From NCBI RefSeq assembly GCF_004193775.1, contig NC_041003.1, positions 26,909,735-26,973,734 of the forward strand: a stretch of 64,000 bases of DNA, given 5' to 3'. The translations under genes and the position numbers were made by a program. The notes below the pieces were generated by a model. The model was not told the origin of the DNA. It did no database searches and saw only the letters and a list, made by a program, of their open reading frames with translations. This document shows positions 11,239-23,200 of this stretch, one piece after another; within the stretch, counting starts at the first letter, position 1; the number at the start of each line of letters is the position of its first letter. This DNA comes from Glycine soja. Taxonomy: Eukaryota > Streptophyta > Magnoliopsida > Fabales > Fabaceae.

Positions 11239-11492
11239 ATTAAACATGAACATGATAAGGATATAGAACATATAGGATTTAGAGAAAATAATGTTTACAT
11301 GTTAGATTTAAAACAAAAATCAGATGATAATGAATGTTTTCTTAGCAAAGACAATGATCCTTAGCTATGGCATAAAATGATCGCTCACATAAATATGGAA
11401 CATTTAAACAAATTAATTTCAAAAGATTTGGTTGTTGGCTTGCCAAGACTAAAATTTGAAAAAGATAAACTATGTGATGCATGTCAAAAGGG
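11239..11492 (+). pseudogene. SIRE 1 pol piece A: GAG_pre-INT region
   Basis: The frame reads KHEHDKDIEHIG, then CFLSKDND, LWHKMIAHINMEHLNKL and LCDACQKG. This corresponds to SIRE 2 residues about 97-180 and includes the H/C residues of the integrase zinc-binding region. A TAG at 11362-11364 replaces the Trp seen in SIRE 2 (WLWHK). The piece ends at the gypsy insertion in the Q-K-G-K-Q codons. Confidence 0.9.
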
Positions 11493-12592
11493 TGATATAG
11501 GATCGTTTAGGATTAAACCTTGATGGAAAATGCGAAAATTGATTAAAGAAAGGATGAAAAATAAGGTGATTAATTTCGTGGGTCTTAATAAGGTGGTTCT
11601 TGGCATAAAATGAAATAATGAGATGAAAAAAAACGTAGGTTAAGTGATGGCTGGACATAAATATAGAAATGACAATAACTCAAGCTACACGGCTCCAAAT
11701 GAGGTGATTCCAAAATGAGGTGAAATGTCTCGTTATGAAATTCAATTTAGGCTCAAGAATCACTTAATTTGAGTGCGTAAAACTGGAGTTATGGCCACGA
11801 GATAATTCTGGGCAGAAGTGGATTTTCTGGAATTGTGGTTTGAAAGAACAAGGTTGAAGATGAAAGGAAGGAAAAAATCACTCTTTCTGGCGAGGGCAAC
11901 ACACAAAGGTTGTGAAAGTCCTTTGATACAGCCAGGGTGTTCTTGAATCACTCAAGAACTTAGGAGAATCACTCTCACTAAGATAAAAGAGATAAACTCT
12001 AATTTTCTGAATAAAACTCAACTTGTGTTTATTGATAAAATGGTTCAGCTTATATAGAAGCTTTACATAAGATTTTAGTAATGATCCACTAACCTAGAAT
12101 TAAAAGAACTTAATGCCAATAACCTAGGGAATTAAAATAACATAATGGCTGAGTGTAACTGAAATTGTGGCAACCAAAAGTCACCCCCAACAGCCATCAA
12201 GCCGACCACCATTTGGTCTCCCAAAAGGCTGATGCCTAGGTTGCCAATTGGGCCCTTATTACAACTTGAACTAAACCAAACTAAAGCCTTTTTAGTTGAT
12301 TAACCCAAAACATATTTTTGGTCAGCCAACTTTACAAGGATTGGGCCATTATTTAGACAAACTAAAGACCTTAAAATTGAGACAAAGTGGTACCATTTAG
12401 TCCTCCTCCATTTGGGTCATGATACAACTCACAACCTTGGACTTTTCTCCTTGAAACTTGGGCTTGTATTCAAATAGTATGGACAACACTTGTTGAAGAG
12501 CTTCCTTGGCTTTCCTTGCTCTAGCCCTTGTCATTGGTCCTCCAAGTCCTTCAAGTGGATCCTTGCCCTTGCTCTTGGTCATGTCCTCATCA
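11493..12592 (-). repeat. 3' LTR of the 11493-18657 gypsy
   Basis: On the minus strand it runs TGATGAGGACATG to CCTATATCA. It is preceded by the purine run CAAGAGGGAGAGAA. Its first 196 bases are also coding (end of the integrase ORF). Confidence 0.92.
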
Positions 12593-14640
12593 TTCTCTCC
12601 CTCTTGAGAAGGATTTGTCCTCAAATCAGATTCTCCATCTGCATCAAAAAGAGATAAGTCAGATACATTGAAGGTGGAACTAACATTATACTCACCGGGT
12701 AGCTCAACTTTGTAAGCATTGTCATTGATTCTTTCAAGCACTTGAAATGGTCCATCTCCCCTTGGTTGAAGCTTTGATTTCCTTTGTTTCGAAAACCTTT
12801 CTTTTCTCATGTGCACCCAAAACCAATCTTTGGGTTCGAAGACAACCTTCTTTCTCCCTTTGTTGGCTTGTTTAGCATAGCTTTTATTTTTCCTCTCAAT
12901 TTGATCTTTGACTCTCTCATGAAGCTTCTTCACGTAGTCCGCCTTTGCTTGACCTTCTTTATGCTTAAAAACAGAAACATTAGGCATAGACAAAAGATCA
13001 AGAGGAGTTAGTGGATTAAAACCATAAACAACTTCAAAAGGAGAACAATTAGTGGTGCAATGAACAACTCTATTGTAAGCAAACTCAACATGGGGTAAAC
13101 AAGCTTCCCAAGTTTTTAAGTTCTTCCTCAAAACTGTCCTAAGCAAAGTTCCCAATGTCCTATTAACAACTTCCGTTTGCCCATCGGTTTGTGGGTGACA
13201 AGTAGTTGAAAACAACAATTTAGTGCCCAACTTGCCCCACAAAGTCCTCCAAAAATGGCTTACGAACTTAGAGTCCCTATCACTAACAATGCTCCTTGGC
13301 AAACCATGGAGTCTCACAATCTCCTTGAAAAACAAATCAGCCACATGGGAAGCATCATCAACTTTTTTACATGGAATAAAATGAGTCATTTTAGAAAACA
13401 TATCAACAATCACAAAAATGGAATCTCTACCACTACTTGTTTTTGGCAGCCCCAAAACAAAAATCCATGGATAAATCAATCCAGGGATACTCCAGAATTG
13501 GCAATGGAGTATACAATCCATGAGGCTTTACCTTAGACTTTGCCTTTTTACATACAATGCAATGTTCACAAAATTTCTGCACATCCTTTTTCATATAAGG
13601 CCAATAAAAATGTTCTTGTAATGTTTCTAGAGTCTTTTGGACCCCAAAATGCCCCATTAAACCTCCTTCATGTGCTTCACAAACAAGCAAATTTCTTGTA
13701 GAACATTTAGGCACACACAATTTGTTTTCTTTGAAAAGAAAGCCTTCAATGTCTAAAGAAACCATTTTCTGAAAATTTTTCACAATTTTTAAAAATTTAT
13801 CCAAAAGTTTCATCATTTTCATACATGCTTTTCAAACATTCAAGACCAATCAATTTTGTTTCAAGCATAGAAAGTAATGCATGACGCCGAGAAAGAGCAT
13901 CGACTACAATATTACCTTTTCCCTTTTTATGTTTGATAACATAAGGGAATTGCTCTAGGAATTCCACCCACTTCGCATGCCTTTTGTTAAGATTGCCTTG
14001 CCCCTTGATATATTTGAGGGACTCATGATCACTATGAATGACAAATTCCATGGGATAAAGGTAGTGTTGCCATGTTTTCAAAGCTCGTACTAAGGTATAC
14101 AACTCCTTATCATATGTTGAATAGTTAAGGGTAGGACCACTTAACTTTTCACTAAAATAAGCAATTGGATGACCTTCTTGCATCAACACAGCCCCAATCC
14201 CAACATTTGAAGCATCACACTCAATTTCAAAAGATTTTTGAAAGTTTGGCAACGCAAGTATGGGGGAATTAGTTAGCTTTTGCTTAAACATTGAAAGCTT
14301 CTTCTTGTTTCTCTCCCCATTTGAAACCAACATTTTTCTTGAGCACTTCATTGAGAGGTGCTGCCAATGTGCTAAAATCCTTCACAAATCGTCTATAAAA
14401 ACTTGCTAAGCCATGAAAACTCCTCACCTCGGTCACGGACTTAGGTGTAGGCCATTCTTGAATAGCCCTAACCTTCTCCTCATCAACTTGCACTCCTTTT
14501 GAACTTACAACAAATACAAGAAACACAACTTGGTTAGTACAAAGGATGCATTTTTCAAGATTGGCATATATTTGTTCTTCTCTAAGCACACACAAGACAG
14601 ATTTTAAATGATCAATATGCAAATCAATAAAGTGCTATAG
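12397..14640 (-). pseudogene. gypsy pol 3' part: RT thumb, RNase H, integrase (frameshifted)
   Basis: Overlapping minus-strand frames 14622-14284, 14351-13797, 13822-13433 and 13521-12397 follow one another as one polyprotein broken by frameshifts. In order they hold: RT thumb ([21 protein letters not shown]); RNase H ([29 protein letters not shown]); integrase zinc finger (GHFGVQKTLE, CEHCIVCKKAKS); and the integrase core with Asp in VIVDMFSK, Asp in SIVSDRDSKF and Glu in DGQTEVVNR. The C-terminal part has a YKVELPGEYNVS..FNVSDLSLFD region. The last 65 or so codons lie within the 3' LTR and end MTQMEED. The first break, just after YFDDILIYS, is a small deletion near 14630. Confidence 0.9.
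12593..12612 (-). other. Polypurine tract of the gypsy
   Basis: Minus strand CCTTCTCAAGAGGGAGAGAA immediately before the 3' LTR; primes plus-strand DNA synthesis. It is also translated within the integrase ORF (SQEGEND). Confidence 0.8.
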
Positions 14641-16979
14641 ATAAGAATATCATCAAAGTACACCACAACGAACTTTCCTATGAACTCTCTCAAGATATGG
14701 TTCATTAATCTAATGAAAGTGCTAGGAGCGTTAGTTAGGCCAAAAGGCATAACCAACCATTCATACAAACCATATTTTATTTTAAAAGCAGTTTTCCATT
14801 CATCCTCTTCTCTAATCCTAATTTGATTGTATCCACTTTTTAAATCGATTTTAGAGAAGTAACATGCACCATGCAATTCATCAAGCAAATCATCAAGCCT
14901 AGGTATAGGATGCCTATATTTAATGGTGATGTTATTAAGGGCTCTACAATCGGAACACATGCGCCATGTCCTATCCTTTTTTGGGACCAAAATCACTGGG
15001 ACAGCACAAGGACTCATACTATCTCTTACCCAACCTTTGCTAATGAGTTCATCCACTTGTCTTTGAATCTCTTTGGTTTCCTGTGGATTACTTCTATAGG
15101 CTGGCCTATTGGGCAAAGAAGCTCTCGGAATGAGATCAATTTGATGCTCAATTCCCCTAAAAGGTGGTAGTCCACTTGGCACATTTGATGGAAATATGTC
15201 TTGAAAATCCTGCAAAAGAGTTTTAACACTAGAAGACACTTCAAAATCATCAAAAGTGTTAGTGGTCAAAATCTGATTTTTGCAAAACAAGATGTATAGT
15301 GACTGTTTAGCACGAAACAACCTCTTGACCTCACTTTTTGTGGATAAATAGCTCTCCCTCACTTCAAGTGTTTCACTCTTCTTTTGTTCACTCTTTTTCC
15401 TTTCAAGTGTTTCCTTCTTTTTCTCACTCTCAAGTGTTTTGCTCACTTTTTCTTTTTCTCTTTTCTCTTGAAGAAGTTTTTCTCTCATTTTCTTTTGATC
15501 CTCACACACTTCTTGTGGACTCAATGGTTTGAGCACAATCTTTTTGTCTTGGTGCATGAAAGAGATCTTGTTGGTGTAACCTTCATGATTGGCTCTTTTA
15601 TCAAATTGCCATGGTCTCCCCAAAAGTAAGTGTCTGGCCTCCATAGGAACAACATCACAAAGTACCTTATCATTGTTTTTCCCAATGGAAACGTCCACTT
15701 CAACTTGCTGCCTCACTTGCACCTCCCCATCCTTACTAAGCCATTGAAGTTTGTATGGCCTAGGATGTGGTTTAGTAGCTAAATTTAGCTTTGACACTAA
15801 TCTAGCACTAGCCACATTGGTGCAACTACCTCCATCAATGATCACCATGCATACCTTGCCATTGATTAAACATCTAGTGTGAAAGATGTTTTCTCTTTGG
15901 CTCTCCTCCTCATGCTTCAATTGACCACTAAGTAACCGCTTAATCATCAACAAATCTCCCTCCGGAGTCTCCTCTTCCTCTACATACTCACTTTCCTCTT
16001 CCACTTCAACATTGGATTCACTTATATATTCTCCATCTCTAAGAACCATGGACCTTTTGTTAGGGCACTCATAAGCATAGTGTCCTAGGCCTTGGCACTT
16101 GAAACACTTCATATCTCTACTCCTTTTAGAGGGTTCCTCTTGGGACTTTGAGCGAGTTTTTGATGGGATAGGTGTGGAACTACTAGAAGTAGCAGCCCCA
16201 TCTTTCTTACCTTTGCCTTTCCAACTAGAAGAACCAAAGTTGGTAAAACTCCTCTTAGCCACTCCTTTCCTTTTTAATTGTTGCTCTACTTGGATTGCTT
16301 TGTGAAGCAAATCATCCATTTCAACAAACTCCTGTAGCTCAACAATATCACAAACATCATTAGTCAAACCATTAAGAAATCGAGCCATAGTTACCTCCTC
16401 ATCTTCTTCAATCTTTGCTTGAATCATGAGCACATCCATTTCCTTGAAATACTCCTCAACCCCCTTGTTGCCTTGGGTTAGTTTTTGGAGCTTGAATTTC
16501 AAATCCCTTGAGTAACTAGTTGGCATATACCGCTTCCTCATAATCCTTTTCATCTCTGCCCATGTATTAACCATTGGCTCTTCATTTCTTGCTCTCTCTT
16601 TTTGTAGCTTGTTCCACCTCACAAGAGCATAGTCAGAAAACTCCGTGGCGGCAAGCTTCACCTTTTGGTCCTCCTCATAGTTGTTGCATGAGAAAACATG
16701 CTCTATTTTCATCTTCCACTCCAAGTAGGCCTTTGGATCATTCTTTCCTTTAAAGGGAGGAATGTTGAGTTTAATACCATCAATTCGATTTTGTCTAGGA
16801 ACACCATCATTCCCTCTTCTCCTCCTTTCTTCTTCATTATGATCTCTGTTATCCATTTGATCCAGTCTCTCATGGAGTGCATCATCTCATTGTTTCATTA
16901 ACCTCTCCAAATGTTGCATCAAAGCTTGCATTTGAAATTGCAAAATCCCCCCTCCATCATTAGGATTTGTTCCTGCCAT
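14604..16979 (-). pseudogene. gypsy gag-protease-RT N-terminal part
   Basis: The original start is probably the ATG at 16979-16977 (MAGTNPND), with an in-frame TGA near 16888. The long frame from 16856 is open for 750 codons. It holds a retrotransposon gag domain ([21 protein letters not shown]), a CCHC zinc knuckle ([14 protein letters not shown]), a highly charged linker, a protease with [12 protein letters not shown] around its active Asp, and RT with [25 protein letters not shown] and the catalytic YFDDIL. The frame is lost just after YFDDIL by a small deletion. Apart from the TGA and that shift this part is strikingly well preserved. Confidence 0.9.
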
Positions 16980-17543
16980 CTCAAACAAACAAATCAAACG
17001 TAACAAGACAATTATAGTTGTTGTTTGAATACCTCACCCACTCAAGTGTATCACACAATTATGGCTTTTCTCTAATGAAACACTCTTGCCTTTTACCACT
17101 CTAATTCCCCTTGAGTTCTTAGGCAATTCAAGAGATTATGGCCACAACAAAGAACAATTCACCAATATGTGTAAGGTAAGGCTAGAGAGACAAGGAAAAG
17201 GTTAACCAAGAAAAAGGCTAACAATGTTTTTAGGCACAAATGAAGGAAATAAAATTCAGAATTTAGGAATTCAAGTAACAATCCTTCATGCAACCCATAT
17301 ATTACCTTAAAGAGATTTTTTTTAAAAGTTCTTCAAGCATGAACCATTCAGCCCAATTTTTTTTTTTTTAAATTTTGCTTATACGAAATGATGTTTTTTT
17401 TAACAAAGAGATCAAAAGGCTTAACTTTTGAAATGGTTCAGCCTAAAAAAAAATATGAATAAGAAGGTAATATAAATGGCAAAGAGAATAAAGAAGGATG
17501 TTACCCAATATTTCCAGCAAAGGAAGTGTTGATCCTAGAACTA
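16980..17543 (-). other. 5' leader of the gypsy
   Basis: Non-coding DNA between primer-binding site and gag start. It contains poly-T/A runs and no supported gene. Confidence 0.7.
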
Positions 17544-17556
17544 GGATCTGATACCA
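17544..17556 (-). other. Primer-binding site of the gypsy
   Basis: Minus strand TGGTATCAGATCC starts two bases after the 5' LTR end. It matches the initiator tRNA-Met type site TGGTATCAGAGCC apart from one base. Confidence 0.85.
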
Positions 17557-17558
17557 AA

Positions 17559-18657
17559 TGATATAGGATCGTCTAGGATTAAACCTTGATGGAAAATGCG
17601 GAAATTGATTAAGGAAAGGATGGAAAATAAGGTGATTAATTTCGTAGGTCTTAATAAGGTGGTTCTTGGCATAAAATGGAATAATGAGATGAAAGAAACG
17701 TAGGTTAAGTGGTGGCTGGACAGAAATATAGAAATGACAATAACTCAAGCTATAGGGCTCCAAATGAGGTGATTCCAAAACGAGGTGAAAGGTCTCGTTA
17801 TGAAATTCAATTTAGGCTCAAGAATAACTTAATTTGAGTCTATAAAACGGGAGTTATGGCTACGAGATAATTCTGGGCAGAATTGGATTTTCTTGAATTA
17901 TGGTTTGAAAGAACAAGGTTGAAGATGAAAGGAAGGAAAAAATCACTCTTTCTGGTGAGGGCATCACACAAAGGTTGTGAAAGTCCTTTGATACAGCCAG
18001 GGTGTTCTTGAATCACTCAAGAACTTAGGAGAATCACTCTCACTAAGATAAAAGAGATAAACTCTAATTTTCTGAATAAAACTCAACTTGTGTTTATTGA
18101 TAAAATGGTTCAGCTTATATAGAAGCTTTACATAAGATTTTAGTAATGATCCACTAACCTAGAATTAAAAGAACTTAATGCCAATAACCTAGGGAATTAA
18201 AATAACATAATGGCTGAGTGTAACTGAAATTGTGGCAACCAAAAGTCACCCCCAACAGCCATCAAGCCGACCACCATTTGGTCTCCCAAAAGGCTGATGC
18301 CTAGGTTGCCAATTGGGCCCTTATTACAACTTAAACTAAACCAAACTAAAGCCTTTTTAGTTGATTAACCCAAAACATATTTTTGGTCAGCCAACTTTAC
18401 AAGGATTAGGCCATTATTTAGACAAACTAAACACTCTAAAATTGAGACAAAGTGGTGCCATTTAGTCTTCCTCCATTTGGGCCATGATACAACTCACAAC
18501 CTTGAACTTTTCTCCTTGAAACTTTGGCTTGTATTCAAATAGTATGGACAACACTTGTTGAAGAGCTTCCTTGGCTTTCCTTGCTTTAACCCCTATAATT
18601 GGTCCTCCAAGTCCTTCAAGTGGATCCTTGCCCTTGCTCTTGGTCATGTCCTAATCA
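17559..18657 (-). repeat. 5' LTR of the 11493-18657 gypsy
   Basis: Minus strand TGATTAGGACATG to CCTATATCA, collinear with the 3' LTR. It carries a second copy of the integrase tail coding segment (18462-18647), with substitutions in the GPMTRARA-equivalent stretch. Confidence 0.92.
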
Positions 18658-20557
18658 AAAGGAAAACAAACTAGAACATCATTTAAATCCAAAAATATTG
18701 TTTCAACTACTTAGCCTTTACAACTATTACATATGGATTTGTTTGGTCCATCTAGAGTCATGAGTTTTGGTGGAAGTTATTATGCACTTGTCATAGTTGA
18801 TGATTATTCTAGATATACTTGGACATTGTTCATCACTCATAAAAATGATGCATTTCAAGAATTTAGGAAACTTGCAAAAATTATTCAAAATAAGAAAAAT
18901 CTCAAAATTATTTCTATAAGGAGTGATCATGGGGAAGAATTTGAAAATAAAGAATTTGCAATGTTTTGTGATGAATATGACATTGAACATAATTTCTCTG
19001 CACCTAGGACTCCTCAACAAAATGGTGTTGTTGAAAGGAAAAATAGATCCTTAGAAGAAATAGTAAGAACCCTATTAAATGATACTCCTCTTCCAAAATA
19101 CTTTTGGGCAGAAGCCGTTAACACTGCATGTTACATCCTAAATAGGGCTTTAATAAGACCCATCCTAAAGAAAACTCCTTATGAATTGTTCAATGGTAGA
19201 AAACCAAACATTTCACATTTACATGTCTTTGGTTACAAATGTTTTGTATTAAATAATGGAAAAGAAAACTTAGGAAAGTTTGATGCCAAGGCGGATGAAG
19301 GAATCTTCCTTGGTTATTCCTTGCATAGTAAAGCATATAGAATATACAATAAGAGAACTATGAATATTGAAGAATCCATTCATGTTTCCTTTGATGAGTC
19401 TAATGTTATTTCTCCAAGAAAGGATGTGTTAGATGATGTTTCAGATTTCTTAGAAGAGATACATACTCATGAAAGGGATTCTATAAGGTAAAGAGATGAA
19501 AGCAATGAGGATTCTCAAGACTACGAAACTCAAGCAAACAATGATCTTCCAAAGAAGTAGAAAGCTTCCAGAAATCATCCTCTTGACAATATTATTGGTG
19601 ATATCTCTAAAGGGGTAAGAACTAGACACTTTCTCAAAGATTTATGCAATAACATGGCATTTGTTTCTATGATGGAACCTAAAAACTTAAAAGAAGCCAT
19701 AATAGATGATCAATGGATAGTTGCTATGCAAGAAGAGTTAAATCAATTTGAGAGAAATAATGTTTGGGAACTAGTTGAGAAACCTCATAACTACCCTATT
19801 ATAGGAACAAAATGGGTATTTAGGAATAAGTTAGATGAACATGGCATAGTCATTAGAAATAAGGCTAGGTTAGTTGCAAAAGGATATAATCAAGAAGAAG
19901 GAATAGATTATGAAGAAACTTATGCTCCTGTTGCAAGACTAGAAGCCATTAGAATGCTCTTAGCTTATGCATCCATTATGAATTTTAAACTTTATCAAAT
20001 GGATGCTAAAAGTGCATTTTTAAATGGCCTAATTCAAGAAGAAGTATATGTAGAACAACCCCCAGGTTTTGAAAATTCAGATAAGCCAAATCATGTTTAT
20101 AGATTAAAAAAGGCACTATATGGTTTAAAACAAGCCCCTAGGGCATGGTATGAAAGACTAAGCAAATTTCTCATAGAGAAAAACTTTTCTAGAGGAAAAG
20201 TGGATACCATTTTATTCATAAAGAAAAAGGATGATGATATTCTATTAGTTCAAATATATGTTGATGATATTATTTTTGGATCCACTAATGATTCTCTGTG
20301 CAAGGAATTTTCTCTTGATATGCAAAGTGAATTTGAGATGTCAATGATGGGAGATTTATACTACGTCCTTGGGCTACAAATTAAGCAAACCAACGAAGGC
20401 ATATTTGTCAACCAAGCCAAGTACTGCAAAGAACTGGTCAAAAGATTTGGGATGGAAACTTCGAAGCACATGGCCACACCCATGAGCACTGGCTGTTACT
20501 TAGATAAAGATGAATCTGGTCAGTCTATAGACAAGAAACAATATCGAGGTATGATTG
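18658..20557 (+). pseudogene. SIRE 1 pol piece B: integrase core and reverse transcriptase
   Basis: It resumes at GKQTR and runs through the integrase core: Asp in HMDLFGPS, Asp in IRSDHGEEF (the family Gly is Glu here) and Glu in NGVVERKN. A linker follows, then RT with [23 protein letters not shown] and the catalytic YVDDIIFG. Stops at 18712-18714 (TAG where SIRE 2 has Gln), 19489-19491 and about 19558 break it. It ends at RGMI, where the non-autonomous gypsy is inserted. Confidence 0.92.
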
Positions 20558-21521
20558 TGATGCAAGCTCCATTGGAGCTTGTAGGCCTAGGATTTTCTTC
20601 ATCAATGGATTCCTTTGCTTCTTGGAAGATGAATGGCAGCGGAATGGAGAAAGGGAGAGAGAGAGGAGACGCCACTTCAAGGAGAAGATGAGTCTAGAAG
20701 AAGCTCACCACCATAGGAGGCCATGGATAAGAGCTTGGAGGAAGAAGGAGATGAATGAAGGGAGAGGGAGAGAAAAGCACGAAATTTTGTGCTCTAAATG
20801 AGCTTTGAAATCTGAAGTTTAATATTCAAATCATCAAAGTTGAAAAAAATGCACACACATGACCTCTATTTATAGCCTAAGTGTCACACAAAATTGGAGG
20901 GAAATTCAAATTTCACTTGAATTTGAAATTGAATTTGTGGAGCCAAGCATTGGAGCCAAAATTTCACTAATTATGATTAGTGAATTTTAGTTATGGTTCA
21001 GCCCACTAATCCAAGATCAATTCCAAGATTCTCCACTAAGTGTGCTTAGGTGTCATGAGGCATGAAAAGCATGAAGGACATGCACAAAGTGTGACTATAT
21101 GATGTGGCAATGGGGTGTAGTAAGCAAATGCTCACCTCCCCCTCTAAAATTTAATTGGATTGGGCTTCTACCAATTCAATTAAATTTATTTCCAACCACA
21201 CACATCAAATATCCACTTAGTGCATGTGAAATTACAAAACTACCCCTAATACAAAAACTAGTCTAGGCGCCCCAAAATACAAGGGCTGAAAAATCCTATA
21301 TTTCTAGGGTACCCTACCTACATTATGGAGCCCTAAACACAAGGCCTAAAAATAATGAAACCTTAATCTAATATTTACAAAGATAAGTGGGCTCGTACTT
21401 AGCCCATGGGCCCGAAATCTACCCTAAGGCTCATAAGAACCCTAGGGCCTTCTCTTGCATCTCTGGCCCAATCTACTTGGAGTTTTTCTATCCAATGCCT
21501 TTGCGGGGTAGGATTGCATCA
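20558..21521 (-). repeat. 3' LTR of the non-autonomous gypsy
   Basis: Minus strand TGATGCAATCC to CTTGCATCA. Near its end is a 19-bp hairpin with arms caagctcca/tggagcttg (20563-20581 on the plus strand), also present in the other LTR. The gag ORF stop lies inside it at 21488. Confidence 0.92.
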
Positions 21522-23200
21522 TTCCCTCCCCCTTGAAAAGGATTTGACCTCAAATCCCGAGGATCTTGAAACTCTGGGCTTTTTTCCTCAACACCTGTAA
21601 AAAGAACAAAAACATATGTATTAGTGGTGTTTTGTATGTTGAAGTAAGGTAAGGTCTGAAAACTCATTTCCTGGGCATCTTCCCATGAAGGAACATGGTT
21701 CCTCACCAACTCAATGAGTGGTGCTACAAGTATAGAAAAATATGGGGCAAACCTTTTGTAAAAGTTTGTTAAGTCTTGGAAGCCCCAAATTTTTCTTACA
21801 CTTGGTGGAGCGGGCCACGCAGGAATGACCTTTATTCTCTTAGGGTTCATGGGAACCCCTTGATCACAATTTAAAAAATTAAGAAAAGTAAAGCAATAGA
21901 ACATACCTTTTTCTGTATTTTCATGTTGATTATTCCTACCAAAAAGTATGACAAACCTAAGGTGTCCCATATGAGTGCCTAAGTTTGTATTGAAACTAAA
22001 AATAAGAGCAAACCTACCTAATGAGTCCCTATGTACACAAATCATGAAGATGTTGGGTGCACGAGTGATTTTACAAAAGAGTGTTGCACCACCAAAAACA
22101 TTCATCACACCACCTATTTTAGGGATTTGGTGCCTAATAATACCTATTTTGGGCACCAACAAAGCACAAGGATTTAATCTCTTGCGAACCAAACCCTCAT
22201 CCAACAACTCATTTACTTGAGGATTAAACTCAAGCCTAAGAGATGTGGCAATGCTAACAAGTGTCTTTTTACAAAGGAGAAAATGTGGAGGTTGTCTAAG
22301 AAGGGAAATTTCTTTAATATTTGTCTTTATTTCAAAATGTCTTTCCTTCTTAGCTAACCTCTTGGAGGAGACACTTACCTCCTTACACTCCTCCTTAACC
22401 ATTAAAGGTTGTCCTTCTTCTTGGGGGTAGATCTCTTCACTAGATTCTTCCCCTTTTGCTTCTTCACTTTTACTAGAGGAAGGCGAAGTAGTAGCCTCAT
22501 CTTGACTACTATAAATGTCTTGGCCCCTCATAATCATGGTTTTCTTGGTGGAGCATTGAGAAGTAATGTGTCCTCTTCCAAGACATTTAAAGCACTTCAT
22601 GGAGCTAGTCTTCTCTTGCATACTAGCCTTAAGGGGTTGCTTTTCTATTGTCTTTCCCTTATCATCTTTGGGCTTAGAAGGTCTCACCCCTAAGATTCCT
22701 TGACCTTGGTCTTTCTTTTGATAAGAGTGAGAGCCATAAGATTTTGAAGTAGACTTCCTTTTAAGTTGTTGCTCTACCCTTATTTCCCAATCTAAATTAG
22801 CCTCTACATTGTCCTTCCCATGGAAGTATGGGAGTTTAATGTTAACCTCTTGAGGCTTTCTTTCATTTTCTCTCCTATGGGAGTGAGGTCTAAGATGTGA
22901 CCTATGCCTTCCTTCATAATAGTCACGAAGTTCTTCACTTAGGCTCTTGCAAGAGTTATGACTACTATAGGAGACATGTTTTTCTCTTTTCATTTCTTTC
23001 ATTATTTTTCTTCTTTCTTCCTCTCTTATTTTCTCTCTTTCATCTTGACTTATTTCTTCCACTCTTTTTTTACCTTTATCTTTTCTCTCTTGTTTTTCTT
23101 TCCACAACTTAAGGGATCTCAACTCATCTAATATCTTAAACAAGGGGTCCTTAGGAGTAGAACCCTCACCATTAACACTAGATGAAGAATGAAGACTCAT
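21488..23200 (-). CDS. gag with fused RT remnants (non-autonomous gypsy)
   Basis: One uninterrupted ORF; the frame is open from 23287 but MSLHSSSS at 23200 is the likelier start because the extra N-terminal residues are hydrophobic and unlike gag. Order: charged coiled-coil-like N-terminus rich in Lys/Glu, gag remnant (VNIKLPYFHGKDNVEANLDW), CCHC zinc knuckle CFKCLGRGHITSQC, acidic Ser/Glu linker, then shreds of RT (FNPQVNELLDEGLVRKRLNPCA) and the RT thumb (FQDLTNFYKRFAPYFSILVAP). RT motifs between these, including YFDD, are gone. The last residues (SNPFQGGGND) run through the polypurine tract into the LTR. An open frame across such deletions in a young element suggests it may still make Gag. 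Confidence 0.75.
   Translation of the reverse strand: MSLHSSSSVNGEGSTPKDPLFKILDELRSLKLWKEKQERKDKGKKRVEEISQDEREKIREEERRKIMKEMKREKHVSYSSHNSCKSLSEELRDYYEGRHRSHLRPHSHRRENERKPQEVNIKLPYFHGKDNVEANLDWEIRVEQQLKRKSTSKSYGSHSYQKKDQGQGILGVRPSKPKDDKGKTIEKQPLKASMQEKTSSMKCFKCLGRGHITSQCSTKKTMIMRGQDIYSSQDEATTSPSSSKSEEAKGEESSEEIYPQEEGQPLMVKEECKEVSVSSKRLAKKERHFEIKTNIKEISLLRQPPHFLLCKKTLVSIATSLRLEFNPQVNELLDEGLVRKRLNPCALLVPKIGIIRHQIPKIGGVMNVFGGATLFCKITRAPNIFMICVHRDSLGRFALIFSFNTNLGTHMGHLRFVILFGRNNQHENTEKGMFYCFTFLNFLNCDQGVPMNPKRIKVIPAWPAPPSVRKIWGFQDLTNFYKRFAPYFSILVAPLIELVRNHVPSWEDAQEMSFQTLPYFNIQNTTNTYVFVLFTGVEEKSPEFQDPRDLRSNPFQGGGNDAILPRKGIG
21522..21536 (-). other. Polypurine tract of the non-autonomous gypsy
   Basis: Minus strand TCAAGGGGGAGGGAA directly before the 3' LTR. 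Confidence 0.85.

Larger units (their letters stand above)
11493..18657 (-). mobile_element. Chromovirus-like Ty3/gypsy element with both LTRs
   Basis: Two LTRs of 1100 and 1099 bp (11493-12592 and 17559-18657) flank gag-protease-RT-RNase H-integrase on the minus strand. Flanking five-base duplications are aaggg (11488-11492) and aaagg (18658-18662), one mismatch. The host SIRE reading frame resumes across them. Primer-binding site and polypurine tract are in the right places. The integrase C-terminus has no obvious chromodomain and runs into the 3' LTR, which suggests a CRM-type chromovirus; that lineage call is inference. The LTRs differ by a few percent, most differences lying in the part nearest the primer-binding side. 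Pol carries several frameshifts, so the element is dead. Confidence 0.92.

Noticed and set aside
15338..15629. Phe-rich plus-strand ORFs opposite gypsy gag (also 22409-22693 and 22897-23112)
   Set aside because: Antisense shadows of Lys/Glu-rich gag linkers on the minus strand.
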